Positions 46,731 through 57,666 of a stretch of DNA of 64,000 bases are shown here, one piece after another. The stretch comes from Lagopus muta. Its lineage: Eukaryota; Chordata; Aves; Galliformes; Phasianidae. A program made the translations under genes and the position numbers. The DNA is taken from the NCBI RefSeq assembly GCF_023343835.1, contig NC_064435.1, positions 42,246,603-42,310,602 of the forward strand, given 5' to 3'. Every line of letters starts with the position of its first letter. Position 1 is the first letter of the stretch. The notes beneath the pieces are model-generated. The model was not told where the DNA came from and did not search any database. It saw nothing but the letters and a program-made list of their open reading frames with translations.

Positions 46731-48106
46731 AGTTTATTTAAACATTTGCTTTATTTTTAACCTTGCATTATTGAGGTGTCAACAGTCATGTCAAAGTACT
46801 TCTAAAATAAAAAGGAGCTAATTAAGCATTACATCACATAGATAATAGGAGAATTGTTATAAAGTAGCGTCCTTCCAATTCGTTTCCCTTTCTTAGTTAA
46901 ATATGAATGGGACACAATCATTACTCTGTGTGTGAATGACAGCTTGCAAATTCTTTTCTTGTGTGTTTCTGGAAATAATTCTCCGCACACCAAAACTTGC
47001 ATATGGTTCTGACTATGAAACAGCTGGTAGTTCGATCATTTTTAAGATACCAGCTAATTAAAAATCAATTTGGTTATTTCAATTTTCATTTTGTATCCTT
47101 TTTTTCTTGTTAATTTCTTAGAATAAATTGTATGCAGTCAAAAAAATTAAGATGCTCTAAAGTACAGATCAGGAAACAGACTGTTTTCCGAAGACTGTAT
47201 TAAATTAATACGTTTTTCAGTGTCTTTCTTTTTAGACACCACATTTCTTAAGAAGACAGATTTTGTGTTCTTGTGATTCATTTATATATATCATTTCAGC
47301 AAAGCTTCTAATTAACAAATTGTGCTCTAATTTACACGCTGCTCCTTACTCCTTTGTTTTTTTCTGTGTTGGTTTTTTTTTTTTTTCCTTTTTTCCCCCC
47401 ATGGCCTTTGGAAAGCAGCTCATATTGAGTTTTCTTTGCAGTTGAAACAGTTACTGAATTTTGAATCTCTAGTTTTTAAAACCCAGCAAACTAGTATTTA
47501 CAGATTTTGTATCAATTTTTTTTTAACATCTGTAATATTTTCAAAAGCTGAGGTAAAAAGCATGTGTATAGCACTAAGTGGACAGGAACTGAGCAGATCC
47601 AGTACTGTTGATACCAGTGAAGATTTTATTTATTGTCTGCATTGTCTCAGGCCCCTGTTTTGCACAGGTGACTGCAGGGCTTGCGCATGCTTTGGGTTGT
47701 TTCGTTTAAGTAATGATTCTATCAGATTACTGAGAGAAACCTCTGTGACTTCTTCCAACTTATTTCTTTCTTTCTGCTCCAGAGGTCACTATCTTCCCAT
47801 GGAAGTAGTCACTTTTCACAATAACTTCTATGCTGTGCAACAGAATGAATGGCCTCTTGGTAATACTTCCTAATATCATGCAATTTTACAACATCTTGTT
47901 GTCTTTCACTAGGGTATTTATTGCAGAACATGTGGAATTTGTTGTGATGGCATCACAAAATACAGCTTCAAATTTAAGATTCAATTTTAAAATTACAATA
48001 ATCAAAACTAGATATATATATATATATATTTTTAGTTATTATTATTTGTGACATTGTGTGTGATTTCTATGTAACATCTTTCAGAAAACTTGTTTTATTT
48101 GCTTAG

Positions 48107-48249
48107 GCATCCAGAATATATTCTGATGTTCATTCTGAGCTCATGAAAATTCAAAAGACAATGAAAAGAATTGATGAAGAAGCTAAAAAGAAGATAAAAT
48201 CTATGTATGAGAAAATTAAATGTGCTGAGGTGCTACTAAGTCAATACAA
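48107..48249 (+). CDS. CCDC178: CCDC178 coding exon 7
   Basis: Acceptor TTTTATTTGCTTAG|GCATC and donor ATACAA|GTAAGA. Only the phase-0 frame is open: ASRIYSDVHSELMKIQKTMK, RIDEEAKKKIKSMYEKIKCA, EVLLSQY, leaving two bases (AA) completed to Lys by the next exon. The other two frames have early stops, which fixes the splice from exon 6. Continuous amphipathic helix, coiled coil. Confidence 0.9.
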
Positions 48250-48384
48250 GTAAGAGCTGTTCAAAACAGTCGTACGCATATTAGTTTTTAGTAGTGACAA
48301 TGAAATTATAGAAAATTTGCATTTAGAAAATATTTCAAATTCTCAGTTTTGTAAAATTGAGTAGTTATACCTAAAATATGTTTT

Positions 48385-48575
48385 TCATAGAATCCTTAGA
48401 GTTCAGACCTTTAAAGGTCATCTAGTCCAATTCCCATGCAATAAGCAGGGACTTGCACAGCTAGATCAGGTTGTCCAGGTCTTGATCCAGCCTTGCCTTG
48501 CAAGTGCCAGGGATGGGACGTCGCCAGAACCTGTTCCTGTGCCTCACCACCCTCACTGTAAAAGACTTTTTACTT
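48385..48575 (-). mobile_element. CR1 3' fragment
   Basis: TCATAGAATCCTTAGAGTTC, GGTCATCTAGTCCAATTCCC, GCACAGCTAGATCAGGTTG and CCTCACCACCCTCACTGTAA are reverse-complement CR1 segments of an older, more diverged copy. Confidence 0.9.
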
Positions 48576-49921
48576 TCTTTGTCTTAGTTTGCATTTGCAA
48601 AAGGTCCAATAATATATGCAAATGTAATGTTCCATGAATCAGTTCCTGAACTGTTGGGTTTTTTTGGTTGTTTTTGTTTTTTTAACCTTATTTTACTTTA
48701 GAATTTTTATTCATTCTAACAGAACTAGGCAGATAACTGGGTGATTCTAGAGAGCTATGTCAGTATTTCTTTGTGCTTCTGTGAACTACAGTGACTACTC
48801 TTTATGCAAGCACACATGTAAAACATGTAAGAGCTGTTACTTTTACTCAGTGAAAGCCTCTTTGCTAAAGAGGTTTCTCATGGGTATGTAAGATCGTTAT
48901 TAGAAAAAAAAAACTTTGTGATTTTCTATGTTTATGGGCTATCAGCAGCTTATCTGACTTTCTAAAAAAAGTCAGAAAATAAGCAGTTACAAACAGTTTG
49001 TACACAAACTCGTTGTAGTTCCTGTATTCTGGCACTGAAATACCATTTGTCTACCAGACTTATCTACCATGAAGCTGAACATCAAATTCTCAAATAACAG
49101 TTATAAGAGTTTTGGGTACTGCTATTGACCTTTTCATTTGATGTTCCCATTAGGAAGAATTAAGATATTTTTAAACTTGTATTGTAGTGATGCACACTAG
49201 AATAAAGCAAGACATGCAGTAGAATTTGAGAATAAAGTGTTTGCTACCCTCTGTGAAGAACACACTCTCAGGGGGAAATGAAGAGAGTATAACTAACTGC
49301 TGTAACTGTTTTCTTCTGGGTTTAGATTTTCTCATGAACAGAAATGGACCATGTATATTTTCTGTTTCACTAGTTTAACATATTTCCTATTTGTAGCACG
49401 TGACAATGATGTAGACTCTCGTGCATCTTGCAAACATTTTTGTTTGTGTGGATGGTAAGTTAAACTAAAAATGCTAAGGAGTATCATCATTTAATGAGTA
49501 AAAAAAATAAGACTTTTTTCTACCCTCAGTGAGGAAATCAGTGGTCAAGTCTGTTTTCTCAGCCGTTTGATAAGCTTGTAACTGAAGTAATACCTATGTT
49601 GTCGAAGTAGATTCTTCATTTGCCATCTGAAGAGGATCAGAACAATGTAGTGCTTATTGGTGACAAAGGCAGATTTGTGATGGCACAGACTTGAAAGGCT
49701 GCACTTCTGTTGATACACATTTTTTATATGTTGAGTACCATCAGTGAGAGAACTGAAAATACTGGAGGAGGGGTATGTCAAACAGCACGGTCTGTTATTT
49801 TTGCACATATTCACTATGGCTGATAGAAGCATATTTTTCCATGGGATTGTTCTCAGAAAAGTTGTAGCTGATAGGCAGTATGCCTGTTACGTATCTGTCA
49901 TCAGAAATTCCAAGTATCATT

Positions 49922-50210
49922 TATATGGCAGGACAAGGAGAAATGGTTTTAAGTTGAGGGAGGGAAGTTTTAGGTTGGATGCCAGGGAGAAGTTCTTTAC
50001 TATGAGAGTGGTGAGGTGCTGGAACAGGCTGCCCAGAGAGGTTGTGGATGCCCCATCCCTGGAGGTGCTCAAGGCCAGATTGGATGGGGCCCTGGGCAGC
50101 CTGGTCTAGTATTAAATGTGGAGGTTGGTGGCCCTGCGTGTGCTGGGGAGATTGGAGCTTGATGATTCTTGAGGTCCCTTCCAATCCAAGCCATTCTATG
50201 ATTCTGTGAT
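49922..50210 (+). mobile_element. CR1 3' fragment, well preserved
   Basis: ACAAGGAGAAATGGTTTTAA, GGTTGGATGCCAGGGAGAAG, GGTGCTGGAACAGGCTGCCC, GATGCCCCATCCCTGGAGGT and TTCCAATCCAAGCCATTCTA run in order to the 3' end ATTCTATGATTCTGTGAT. Its low divergence suggests a younger copy than most others here. Confidence 0.95.
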
Positions 50211-50269
50211 ATGTTGTGAATAGTAGGACATAAGGGAGTGGAGTACAGATATTTGAAGTGTTAGGTGCT

Positions 50270-50274
<5 letters not shown>

Positions 50275-50354
<80 letters not shown>

Positions 50355-50366
50355 TAAATATATATG
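50275..50366. repeat. Long (TA)n microsatellite
   Basis: About 38 uninterrupted TA units, then an imperfect AATATAAATATATATG tail. It lies some 65 bases after a CR1 3' end. Confidence 0.97.
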
Positions 50367-51225
50367 ACCTTTGGCTCTTGAATTATTAATTCAAGTTTTT
50401 GTCTTCATCAAACAAAAATAATAGACAAACACCAACACTCATTGTAAAATGTTAACCCAATATCTGTCTATTTCTTTTGCCTTTTACAAAATACCATTCT
50501 CTTACGCTGTTGTAACAAAAGACCTGTGCTCAGCTTATTGCAAGTTCTAACAGCTCATTGTTGGAGTGTTTTCCTGACTATTGTTGTATTACCTCTTTCT
50601 GTAATTATGGGTGGTTTTTCTTCTGATAATTCAGTGTCTGCTGATACATCTGGGAGTTGGAGTAGAAATAAGGTGTTTAGCTCCTTCTTTGACATTATCT
50701 ACTCTCTGCAAGTTCATTTTTACATAAATAGTTGGTGTCTTACTTGTGTAATGGCACCAAAGATAACAGTTACAAGATGATACAGGAAAAAAAAATCACT
50801 AATGGCGTTTGTCCATAAAATGATACTGAACTACACTGATGAAATGAAGATAGCTCTGAACTAGATTTAGCCACTAGTGGAGAAAATAAATTGATTCTTA
50901 TTTTAATAAATGTGTTGAACAAAAGTCTCCTACTAAACTACACTAATGCCTGTTCAGAAGTCCAATTAGAAGCTGCAGTGTTGGCAGACTTTGTAAGTAT
51001 AAGTGAATGGGTAGCCTGAGTAGTTTTGATTTCTGGCTGAAATTGTATGAACCTGCCAGGTTGGGTGTTTTGAAATTCTCTCATGCATACCTGCTCAAGA
51101 AACATAGTAGAGAATCAAAATAAATCTTTACTAATTTGGATCTGCTTTACATTTTCCTTTATGGAGAGGGACTACCTTGGAATATTTCCAGATAGATGGA
51201 TTCACTTCGGGTGTATTTCTATTAG

Positions 51226-51379
51226 GAATGAGTTAAAGCATTCTGAATTTATTTGGACCGAATACTGTATGAAGTTAAAAAAAACAGAGGAGAAGATTAT
51301 AAAGGATGAAAAACACCTTGAGGAGTTAGTGAAGCAAAAAGCAGAAATCCAGGAAGATGCAAAATGTTGGAACAGCAAA
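51226..51379 (+). CDS. CCDC178: CCDC178 coding exon 8
   Basis: Acceptor TGTATTTCTATTAG|GAATG and donor AGCAAA|GTGAGT. Joined to the preceding AA it reads K-NELKHSEFIWTEYCMKLK, KTEEKIIKDEKHLEELVKQ, KAEIQEDAKCWNSK, ending in phase 0. Lysine/glutamate-rich coiled coil. All three phases on both sides agree. Confidence 0.9.
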
Positions 51380-51954
51380 GTGAGTCTTGAATATTTATAA
51401 ACAAGCCAAGTAAATGAGTATCTTTTATTGAAAAGTACAGGAATGCCTGAATATTTTTGTATGCTTAAAAGTTATTATCCTCTGTAAAAGTAAAAATGCA
51501 GGTTTTGATTTAAAAGTAAAAACTGGTAGAATTGTACAGAACTCTATTGTCCATTCTTGTACTGTGCTATTAATGTTTATCATTATTTATTAAAGTTATC
51601 AATCATCTTACATTGGTTTGAGTGATCTACATATTTTTAGTTGTGTGCACATCTGCCTAATACTGGTTATCCTTCTAAGTCACCTACACTGAATGTTTAG
51701 CAGTACAACATGAGTGTCCTTTTGAATTAGTTTTTTTTTTTGTCTTAAGGTGACGCATGAAGCCCTTTCCTGCAGCATGCAGAGTGATAGCCTGCTTTAC
51801 TTGAAATTCCCCTCTTTTCTCCCATATTTATCTGATACTATTTTTGGAATCTTGCATTTTTGTACTCAGCGGTTTAAAACATGAAGTGGAGATCCTCATG
51901 CAGTCTGACTGGGCATTTTCAGTGAACTTACTATTTCATTGTGGTGCCACAAGG

Positions 51955-52002
51955 AAAAAAAAAAAAAAGAAAAAAAAAAGAAAGAAAGAAAAGAAGGAAA
52001 CA
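51955..52002. repeat. A/G-rich low-complexity tract
   Basis: About 50 bases of A-runs with regularly spaced G (AAAGAAAG, AAGG). Purine-only on the plus strand. Confidence 0.9.
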
Positions 52003-52115
52003 AGCCAAAAGGAATGTTTAGGTGCCTAAAGCAGGACTTAGATGGCCGCAACAGAACTTGTCATGTGTGCATGCATATGTGTGCATATATATATAATATC
52101 AGTAGTAATAAAAAT

Positions 52116-52185
52116 ATCAAGGTCCTCCTCAACGGAGATATTCAAAAGCTGTTTGGCCATGGTCCTGGGAAACATATAATGTGTG
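52116..52185 (+). mobile_element. Possible old CR1 fragment
   Basis: CTCAACGGAGATATTCAAAA followed by TGGCCATGGTCCTGGG resembles the CR1 segment that usually reads GGAGATATTCAAAACCTG and CTGGACGCAGTCCTGGGCA. Short and diverged. Confidence 0.4.
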
Positions 52186-52610
52186 GGCCAATCCATGTCC
52201 AAAAATAGATAGACAGAGTCATACTGGACAGTCTGTAATGGGTTGCTTTATACCTTTTGTTTCCAATACTCAACGGTTTATTAAAGTTGTTTGTTTTTTT
52301 TTCTATTACTGACACTAGCAATTGCTACTGATGGAATGTTTTCAAGTGTAATCATGTCTTGTAGTACTGTTTAAAAAAGAGGATAGATTTCATACATAGT
52401 GATAGAAAATGAAGAAACAATTGGATGATGTAAAAGTAACAACTGAACAGTGTTCATAGTGTTCAAGTGCACAAAGTTAGTTTGTAAGTGTCTTCTAAAT
52501 CTGTATTTATAATTTGACAACAGACACCTTCATAGCTCACATCTCTCCTTGAAAGTCACAAATGTCAGACGTGCAAAATGAATAATTTAGGAGACAGGGG
52601 TCATTGCAAG

Positions 52611-52615
<5 letters not shown>

Positions 52616-52661
<46 letters not shown>
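52616..52661. repeat. (GT)n microsatellite
   Basis: About 22 uninterrupted GT units. Confidence 0.97.
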
Positions 52662-52662
<1 letters not shown>

Positions 52663-53137
52663 TTGTTGACGATTAAGTTGTGTTTTAAGAAGAATGAGAA
52701 GAATAAGAAAAATGCTTTGTTTTTGAAATTACCAGAAGAGTTATATTAGAAGGGATTTCAGGATACCATCTAGAATACTTTTCATAACGTGGCAGCATTT
52801 CAAATTGTTCTTGTCAAAATGTTTGCTCTAAAAACATGAAAAAGAGAAAAACATTTCTGAATCATCATCTTTAAGTACTATCAATTGAAAAACCAGAATT
52901 TGTGGGTTATTTTCCCTGTAAATGTAACCAGTTTGTCTTTCCTATACTGCCCTGAAATATTTCTTTCTTTTTTTAAGAATATTTCACATATAAAAAAATT
53001 CTGCTGTTCAGTCTCCTTTTCCTAGATTAATAAAAGTGCTTCTCTTCAATCTTTCTGATCAGAACGTTTTCTAATTCCTAACCATTCTTTCTCTGTGAAC
53101 TCTCTCTGTTCATTTGTTTATTTATTTATTTATGAGT

Positions 53138-53232
53138 TGGAATGAATTTTTAAAGGTCACCTACAGCTAGATCAGTTTCCCAGAGTCCGATCCAACCTGA
53201 GCTTGAGTGTCTGGATTTAGGGTCCCTGAAAT
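53138..53232 (-). mobile_element. Probable CR1 fragment
   Basis: TTTTTAAAGGTCACCTACAG, then CTAGATCAGTTTCCCAGAGT and CCGATCCAACCTGAGCTTGA, follow the reverse-complement CR1 3' layout. Strongly diverged. Confidence 0.6.
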
Positions 53233-53960
53233 TGGCACACTACTTCAACTGTGACCTTGCTACATCTTCGGCTTTCATTCCTAATGTCCAGGACTATCTA
53301 ATAGATGTTTTAAACTAGATATTTATATAATTATTTCCTATTTAACATCAGTGAATCATTGTGACTGTCTGCCTTGTTTAACTGGACTTAAGCAGTTGTT
53401 TCCTTAAGCAGGTTTGAATTTGTGTATCATATACCTCCAGATCGTAGCACTTTGTATTTGTTTACCTTTAATTTAGCCTTGTTGGTTATATACCAGCTTG
53501 TAGTTTATCCTATTCCAGTTGAATGTATCTCTGAGGAGATTGTATAGTTAAGCTCTGCCAGGATATGTGTTGCTTCAGTCTCTTCAGGGTAATGAGAGGG
53601 GAGTGAAGCAAAGTGTTTTTCAATTTCTGTATGAATCTCTGTGTTAGCTCAATAGAGATATTGGGATATTAAAGTAAGTCTTAGAACTGAACAGAATTAA
53701 AAGTATTCAGTTCAGTTACACAACATATGTCACGTATAAATTAGCAGACTGTGAGAGTGTGCTTACTGGTTCTGTGAAGTCTTAAGGATTCACCTTGGAT
53801 ACATAACAATGGAACATGTGTATGAATAGCATTGCATGAAATATCTCTAGTTACTGTTTAATAGGCTGCCTTTTAATTATAATTTAAAATAAATTGTTTA
53901 ATTTTTATGAAGAAATATAGGAGATATCTGTATTACTTAATTACTTAAATTATATTTTAG

Positions 53961-54056
53961 GTAGAAGATTTGAATAATAAAATAACTGCACAAGCTGATG
54001 AGAACATAAAAATATCAGATGATTGTTCTGACTTGGTTAAAGCTATGGAAGAATTG
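53961..54056 (+). CDS. CCDC178: CCDC178 coding exon 9
   Basis: Acceptor AAATTATATTTTAG|GTAGA and consensus donor GAATTG|GTAAGT. Phase 0 to phase 0, 32 codons: VEDLNNKITAQADENIKI, SDDCSDLVKAMEEL. Heptad-like with a polar SDDCSD break. Confidence 0.88.
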
Positions 54057-54166
54057 GTAAGTTCTTTATTATTTTAAGTAAAATGTCTGCATACTTGCTT
54101 CTTCTGTGTTGACCTGACTTATTCTGACTTATTCTAAAAGTGTCTTAATGTTTTAATGATCCTTAG
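54057..54166 (+). other. CCDC178 intron 10 (110 bases)
   Basis: The only short intron in the window, donor GTAAGT at 54057 and acceptor GATCCTTAG ending at 54166. All the others are over a kilobase. Its presence makes the two flanking exons mutually supporting. Confidence 0.85.
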
Positions 54167-54303
54167 AAATCCACCAGGGAAACTGATCTACAAAGTAGAA
54201 AGCAAAAGCTTCTCAAAATCAATGAAGCACTGGACATTTTGAAACGTGAAAATGAAGGACTCCAAGGAGAAAGTGAAGAGTTTTTGCAAAAACTTGGAAA
54301 TTG
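54167..54303 (+). CDS. CCDC178: CCDC178 coding exon 10
   Basis: Acceptor TTTAATGATCCTTAG|AAATC and donor AATTG|GTAATG. Reads KSTRETDLQSRKQKLLKI, NEALDILKRENEGLQGES, EEFLQKLGN and two bases (TG), completed to Cys by the next exon. Coiled coil. Phase 0 in, phase 2 out. Confidence 0.9.
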
Positions 54304-55143
54304 GTAATGTTAGCAATATAAATATTGGAAGCAAGTGTTGTTTTATCACTGAAAGTACACCTATAAAACAAAACCTTGCTGTTATTTATTGTTTTTTTTC
54401 TGTAATGCACCATTTCAATGTCAGATTGCCTTAGGCTGAAATTTATCACTGGCATTTTTTGATCTTCATTTGAAAGAAGCAAAATGAAAATTCTGCCAAA
54501 ACCAGAATACATAGTTTGATAAAATAAAATTACGAAGTTTCTGAAATTCTCTTTGTTAATGTAAGCCTCAGTCCCAAAGGCATTTCAGTAAATCTTTTAC
54601 GGACTTTACTTGTATTTTTTTTTAATTTATGATATTTAAAAAACAGAATCTGAATATTGTGTGTCTCTATTTTTCTTTGAATTCTTGTAAGATATTATGC
54701 ATTTTTTGTGGATCCTCAGTTTATTGATTCCAGATAGCTGTACTTTAAGCTGTATTTTGCTTAATGTTCCTAGTGCATTTATAATATAACAGCAAATAGA
54801 ACAGATTTTCAGTTCTTCATTTACACACCGGTATCTTGTTGGTTTTAGGTATCTTACAAAAAGCCCAACAAAAAGAAAGAGTGCTCTTTGCATGGAATTT
54901 TATTTGAGTAATACAGAAATCGTAAATCTTTGATCTTACTGGGGTTCTTGGCTAAATAAGATGAGTTCTAAAGACTATAAATATTGTTCTTTTGGGGGTT
55001 TTGCCATTAAGTGCCACACAAGAGGCAGGATGTTCGGTAAAGCTCAAAACTTTTAAATGCTCTGATCTGCTGCTCACCTCTTGCCTGATATTGGCAATAT
55101 TTGGTATGTCATGTCAGTACTGTGATACTCTGAGGCTATGATT

Positions 55144-55260
55144 GTTTCCTGGTTTCAGCTGAGACAGGGCCAATCACATACCTGTGTGTTGGTTGTTGCT
55201 GAGCAATGAGAGCTGCTGCCAGGTTACACCACAACAGGCTGTAATTATTTTTTTTCTCAC
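55144..55260 (+). mobile_element. Possible ERVL-like LTR fragment
   Basis: TGTTTCCTGGTTTCAGCTGA followed by GACAGGGCCAATCACA resembles the start of common avian ERVL LTRs (TGTCCTGGTTTCAGCTGGGA with ATAGAGTTAAT). The match fades within about 100 bases and no right end was found. Confidence 0.4.
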
Positions 55261-55454
55261 AGTGAACTGCCAATTTCTTTAAACTCCTCCAAACTTATGT
55301 GGCAGTCGTCAAAAAAGAAGTGAAATTGTCCTTGCAGTTCAATCTTTGTTTTCAACGAGGAACAGAAAGCAGTGCAGGGATGACGTATTTGTCTTACATG
55401 ACTTTATTTCCTCAGTATAGTAATGGAAAGAAATAAGTAGTTTTTATCTTAGTG

Positions 55455-56082
55455 ACATTAGACCAGGTAAACACCAATGTATCCCAGCTACAAAGAAGGC
55501 TAATGGCATCCTGGGCTGTGTTGGGAGGAGCATTACCAGTAGGTCAAGAGAAGCGATCCTTCCCTTCTATTCATCTATGGTGAGGCCACATCTGGAGTGC
55601 TGGATGTGTTCTGAGGCCCTCAGTAGAAGGGAAACATGAATGTATTGGAGAGAGTCCAACACAGGGCCATGAATATAACAAAGGGCCTGGAGTCCCTCTC
55701 CTAGTAGGAAAGGTTGAGAGCTGTTCAGTGTGGAGAAGTCTTGGGGTGACCATAATAATGTTTGTAAATACATTATGAGAGGTTCAAAGAGCATGTAGCC
55801 AGGGTCTTTTCAGTGGTGCCCAGTGCCAGGACAAGAGGCAATGGGCACAAACTTGAACAGAGGAGGTGCAAGTTCTCTTCAGAGCACCAGGAGCACTTGT
55901 GTGCTGTGCAGGTGATGAAGCACTGGTACAGGCTGCCCAGAGGCTGCGTGTGGGGTCTGCTGCTCAGAGACCTTCAGCAGTTGCTTGGACGTGGGCCTGG
56001 ACCCCTGCTCTGGTGTCCCTGACGGAGCAGGAAGGGCCCTGCCAGCCTCAGCCATTTTGGGATGCTGTGATTCTATGATAAA
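55455..56082 (+). mobile_element. CR1 element, about 600 bases
   Basis: The longest CR1 in the window. It begins near ACACCAATGTATCCCAGCT and passes TAATGGCATCCTGGGCTGTG, TGGTGAGGCCACATCTGGAG, AGGACAAGAGGCAATGGGCA, TGCTGTGCAGGTGATGAAGC and AGAGACCTTCAGCAGTTGCT. It ends with GCTGTGATTCTATGATA. Same subfamily type as the minus-strand copy at 24597. Non-coding by decay. Confidence 0.95.
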
Positions 56083-56336
56083 GGTTAACAGTGGGAATGT
56101 GTAGGTAAAAAAAATGGCTGTATGTAGTTGTTTGATATGAAGGAACTATCAGGGCTTACAATCATGAATGAAGTAAGTTTAAAGTTTTAGGGAAGAGCTT
56201 GGTGTATTCATCATCATATAAATGGATGATGAAATCCTGCCTTTACTTTTGATTTTCAAATATTTTAGCTTCACTTATTTAATATTGAGTTTTCCTTTTA
56301 GTAAGCAGACTTTATGAAAGAATTTTATTTTAACAG

Positions 56337-56520
56337 TTCAAGAGCAAAGGAGGCATATCAGTCAGAAGTCAAAACTCTCAGCAAAAGCATTGAGGAGTCT
56401 GAAGATCAAATAAAACAACTAAATGAAGAGCTTTGTAAAGCTGAATTATCTTACAATGAAAAAAAAGCAAAGTATGAAGAAATCCAAGAAGAAATAACTG
56501 CAGAAAAGATCTCTAACAAG
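56337..56520 (+). CDS. CCDC178: CCDC178 coding exon 11
   Basis: Acceptor TTTTATTTTAACAG|TTCAA and donor AACAAG|GTTCTA (weak at +3 to +5). With the carried TG it reads C-SRAKEAYQSEVKTLSKSI, EESEDQIKQLNEELCKAE, LSYNEKKAKYEEIQEEI, TAEKISNK, ending in phase 0. Almost pure heptad coiled coil. The frame stays open into the intron, so the donor rather than a stop defines its end. Confidence 0.9.
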
Positions 56521-57554
56521 GTTCTACTTTTTTATTCGATTTTAATGTGGAAGAAAAAAAAAACCAAAACACTTCTACGGCGCAGAATTACTAGGCAAGC
56601 GACAAAACAATACACAAATAATAATCTGGGATTTCTATATTTTTATCACGTATTTTAAAACACTTGAAAATCTGAAAAATTTGAAAAAACAGGAGAAAAT
56701 AAATTGCTTATTAAATGGTCACAGAAAATGTCAGGCTAAAAATTAAAGTTTACAAATATTAAAGCATACTAAAATTCTGCTATTTGTAGGTAATTCAACG
56801 GGAATACTAACAAATAACCTCATTCTTATGTAACTAAGTGATTTGAAGAATTTGCCAATCAATATATTTTTATGTGATAGCAAATGTAGACATCGTGCAT
56901 GAGATACTGCATTAGAGTAATTATTTAGTTATCATTAGAAAGTAATTCATTATCCAGAATTGAAATATAAATTCGTTCTTATATATAGGTTTTGTCATGA
57001 CTGTGTTTGAAGATTTTTGTGGGTTTTTTTTTTGCTTGACATAATTCTTAATAAATAACATAGTACATATGCATTCAGAAATATGTGAAGGAAATAAAAA
57101 GAGGAATTTTCATACCAGGGAGATATAAATGGTGTTTTGTATATTTTTCATTAGTGTTCTTCTACTGTATATGAAGTATAGATTGCCTGGAAGGAGGAAC
57201 TTCAACATTTTATTTTCCGTAACAATTTCAAGATTTCCTAACTTTTAATCAGGAAAATTAAGAACATTCATAGTATTTTCTAGACTAGTATGCATTGACA
57301 TATTAGGCTCTTCACGTTTTTCCTAAGTAAGCAAATCCAAGTACTGGACTCTGCCTGAAAAACAGGAAAGAGGAATTGTTGGATGTGATTTAAAACAGAA
57401 CCAGTTGAAAGGCTTTTTGAGCCAAAGGGAAAAACTGTAAAACATGGGCTAGAAAACTTCAGAGCTTTTCATTGTGCTAGGTTGTCTTCTCTTGCATCAA
57501 ATTTATATTACTGGCAATATCTGAATTTGCACCAAGTGCAAATTCCAAGTGCAA

Positions 57555-57666
57555 GTCCCGTTGAGGGACATGGTTTAGTAGGAGCTATTGGGAATAGGTG
57601 AACGGTTGGACTGGGTGATCTTTTAGGTCTTTTCCAACCTTAGTGATTCTATGATTCTATGATTCT
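57555..57666 (+). mobile_element. CR1 3' end fragment with ATTCTATG repeats
   Basis: GTTGGACTGGGTGATCTTTT, then AGGTCTTTTCCAACCTTAGT, and a terminal (ATTCTATG)n run of about three units. This is the diagnostic CR1 3' end, plus orientation. Confidence 0.93.

Larger units (their letters stand above)
46072..48106 (+). other. CCDC178 intron 7
   Basis: Contains the possible terminal exon and poly(A) signal listed separately, T-runs at 46301-46330 and 47372-47386, and a TA run at 48010-48029. No transposon recognised. Confidence 0.5.
48250..51225 (+). other. CCDC178 intron 8
   Basis: Carries two CR1 copies of opposite orientation (48385 and 49922) and a long TA array; the rest is AT-rich with nothing recognised. 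Confidence 0.6.
51380..53960 (+). other. CCDC178 intron 9
   Basis: Contains an A/G-rich tract, a GT array and two doubtful CR1 remnants listed separately. No other feature recognised. Confidence 0.55.
54304..56336 (+). other. CCDC178 intron 11
   Basis: Houses the 600-base CR1 at 55470 and a possible LTR start at 55144; otherwise AT-rich. Confidence 0.6.

Noticed and set aside
47436..47873. 145-codon frame in intron 7
   Set aside because: Follows an acceptor-like site, but joining it from exon 6 or the 46391 exon and on to 48107 in frame was not possible with usable donors.
49744..50109. 121-codon plus-strand frame
   Set aside because: Its second half is CR1 sequence and its first half has no support.
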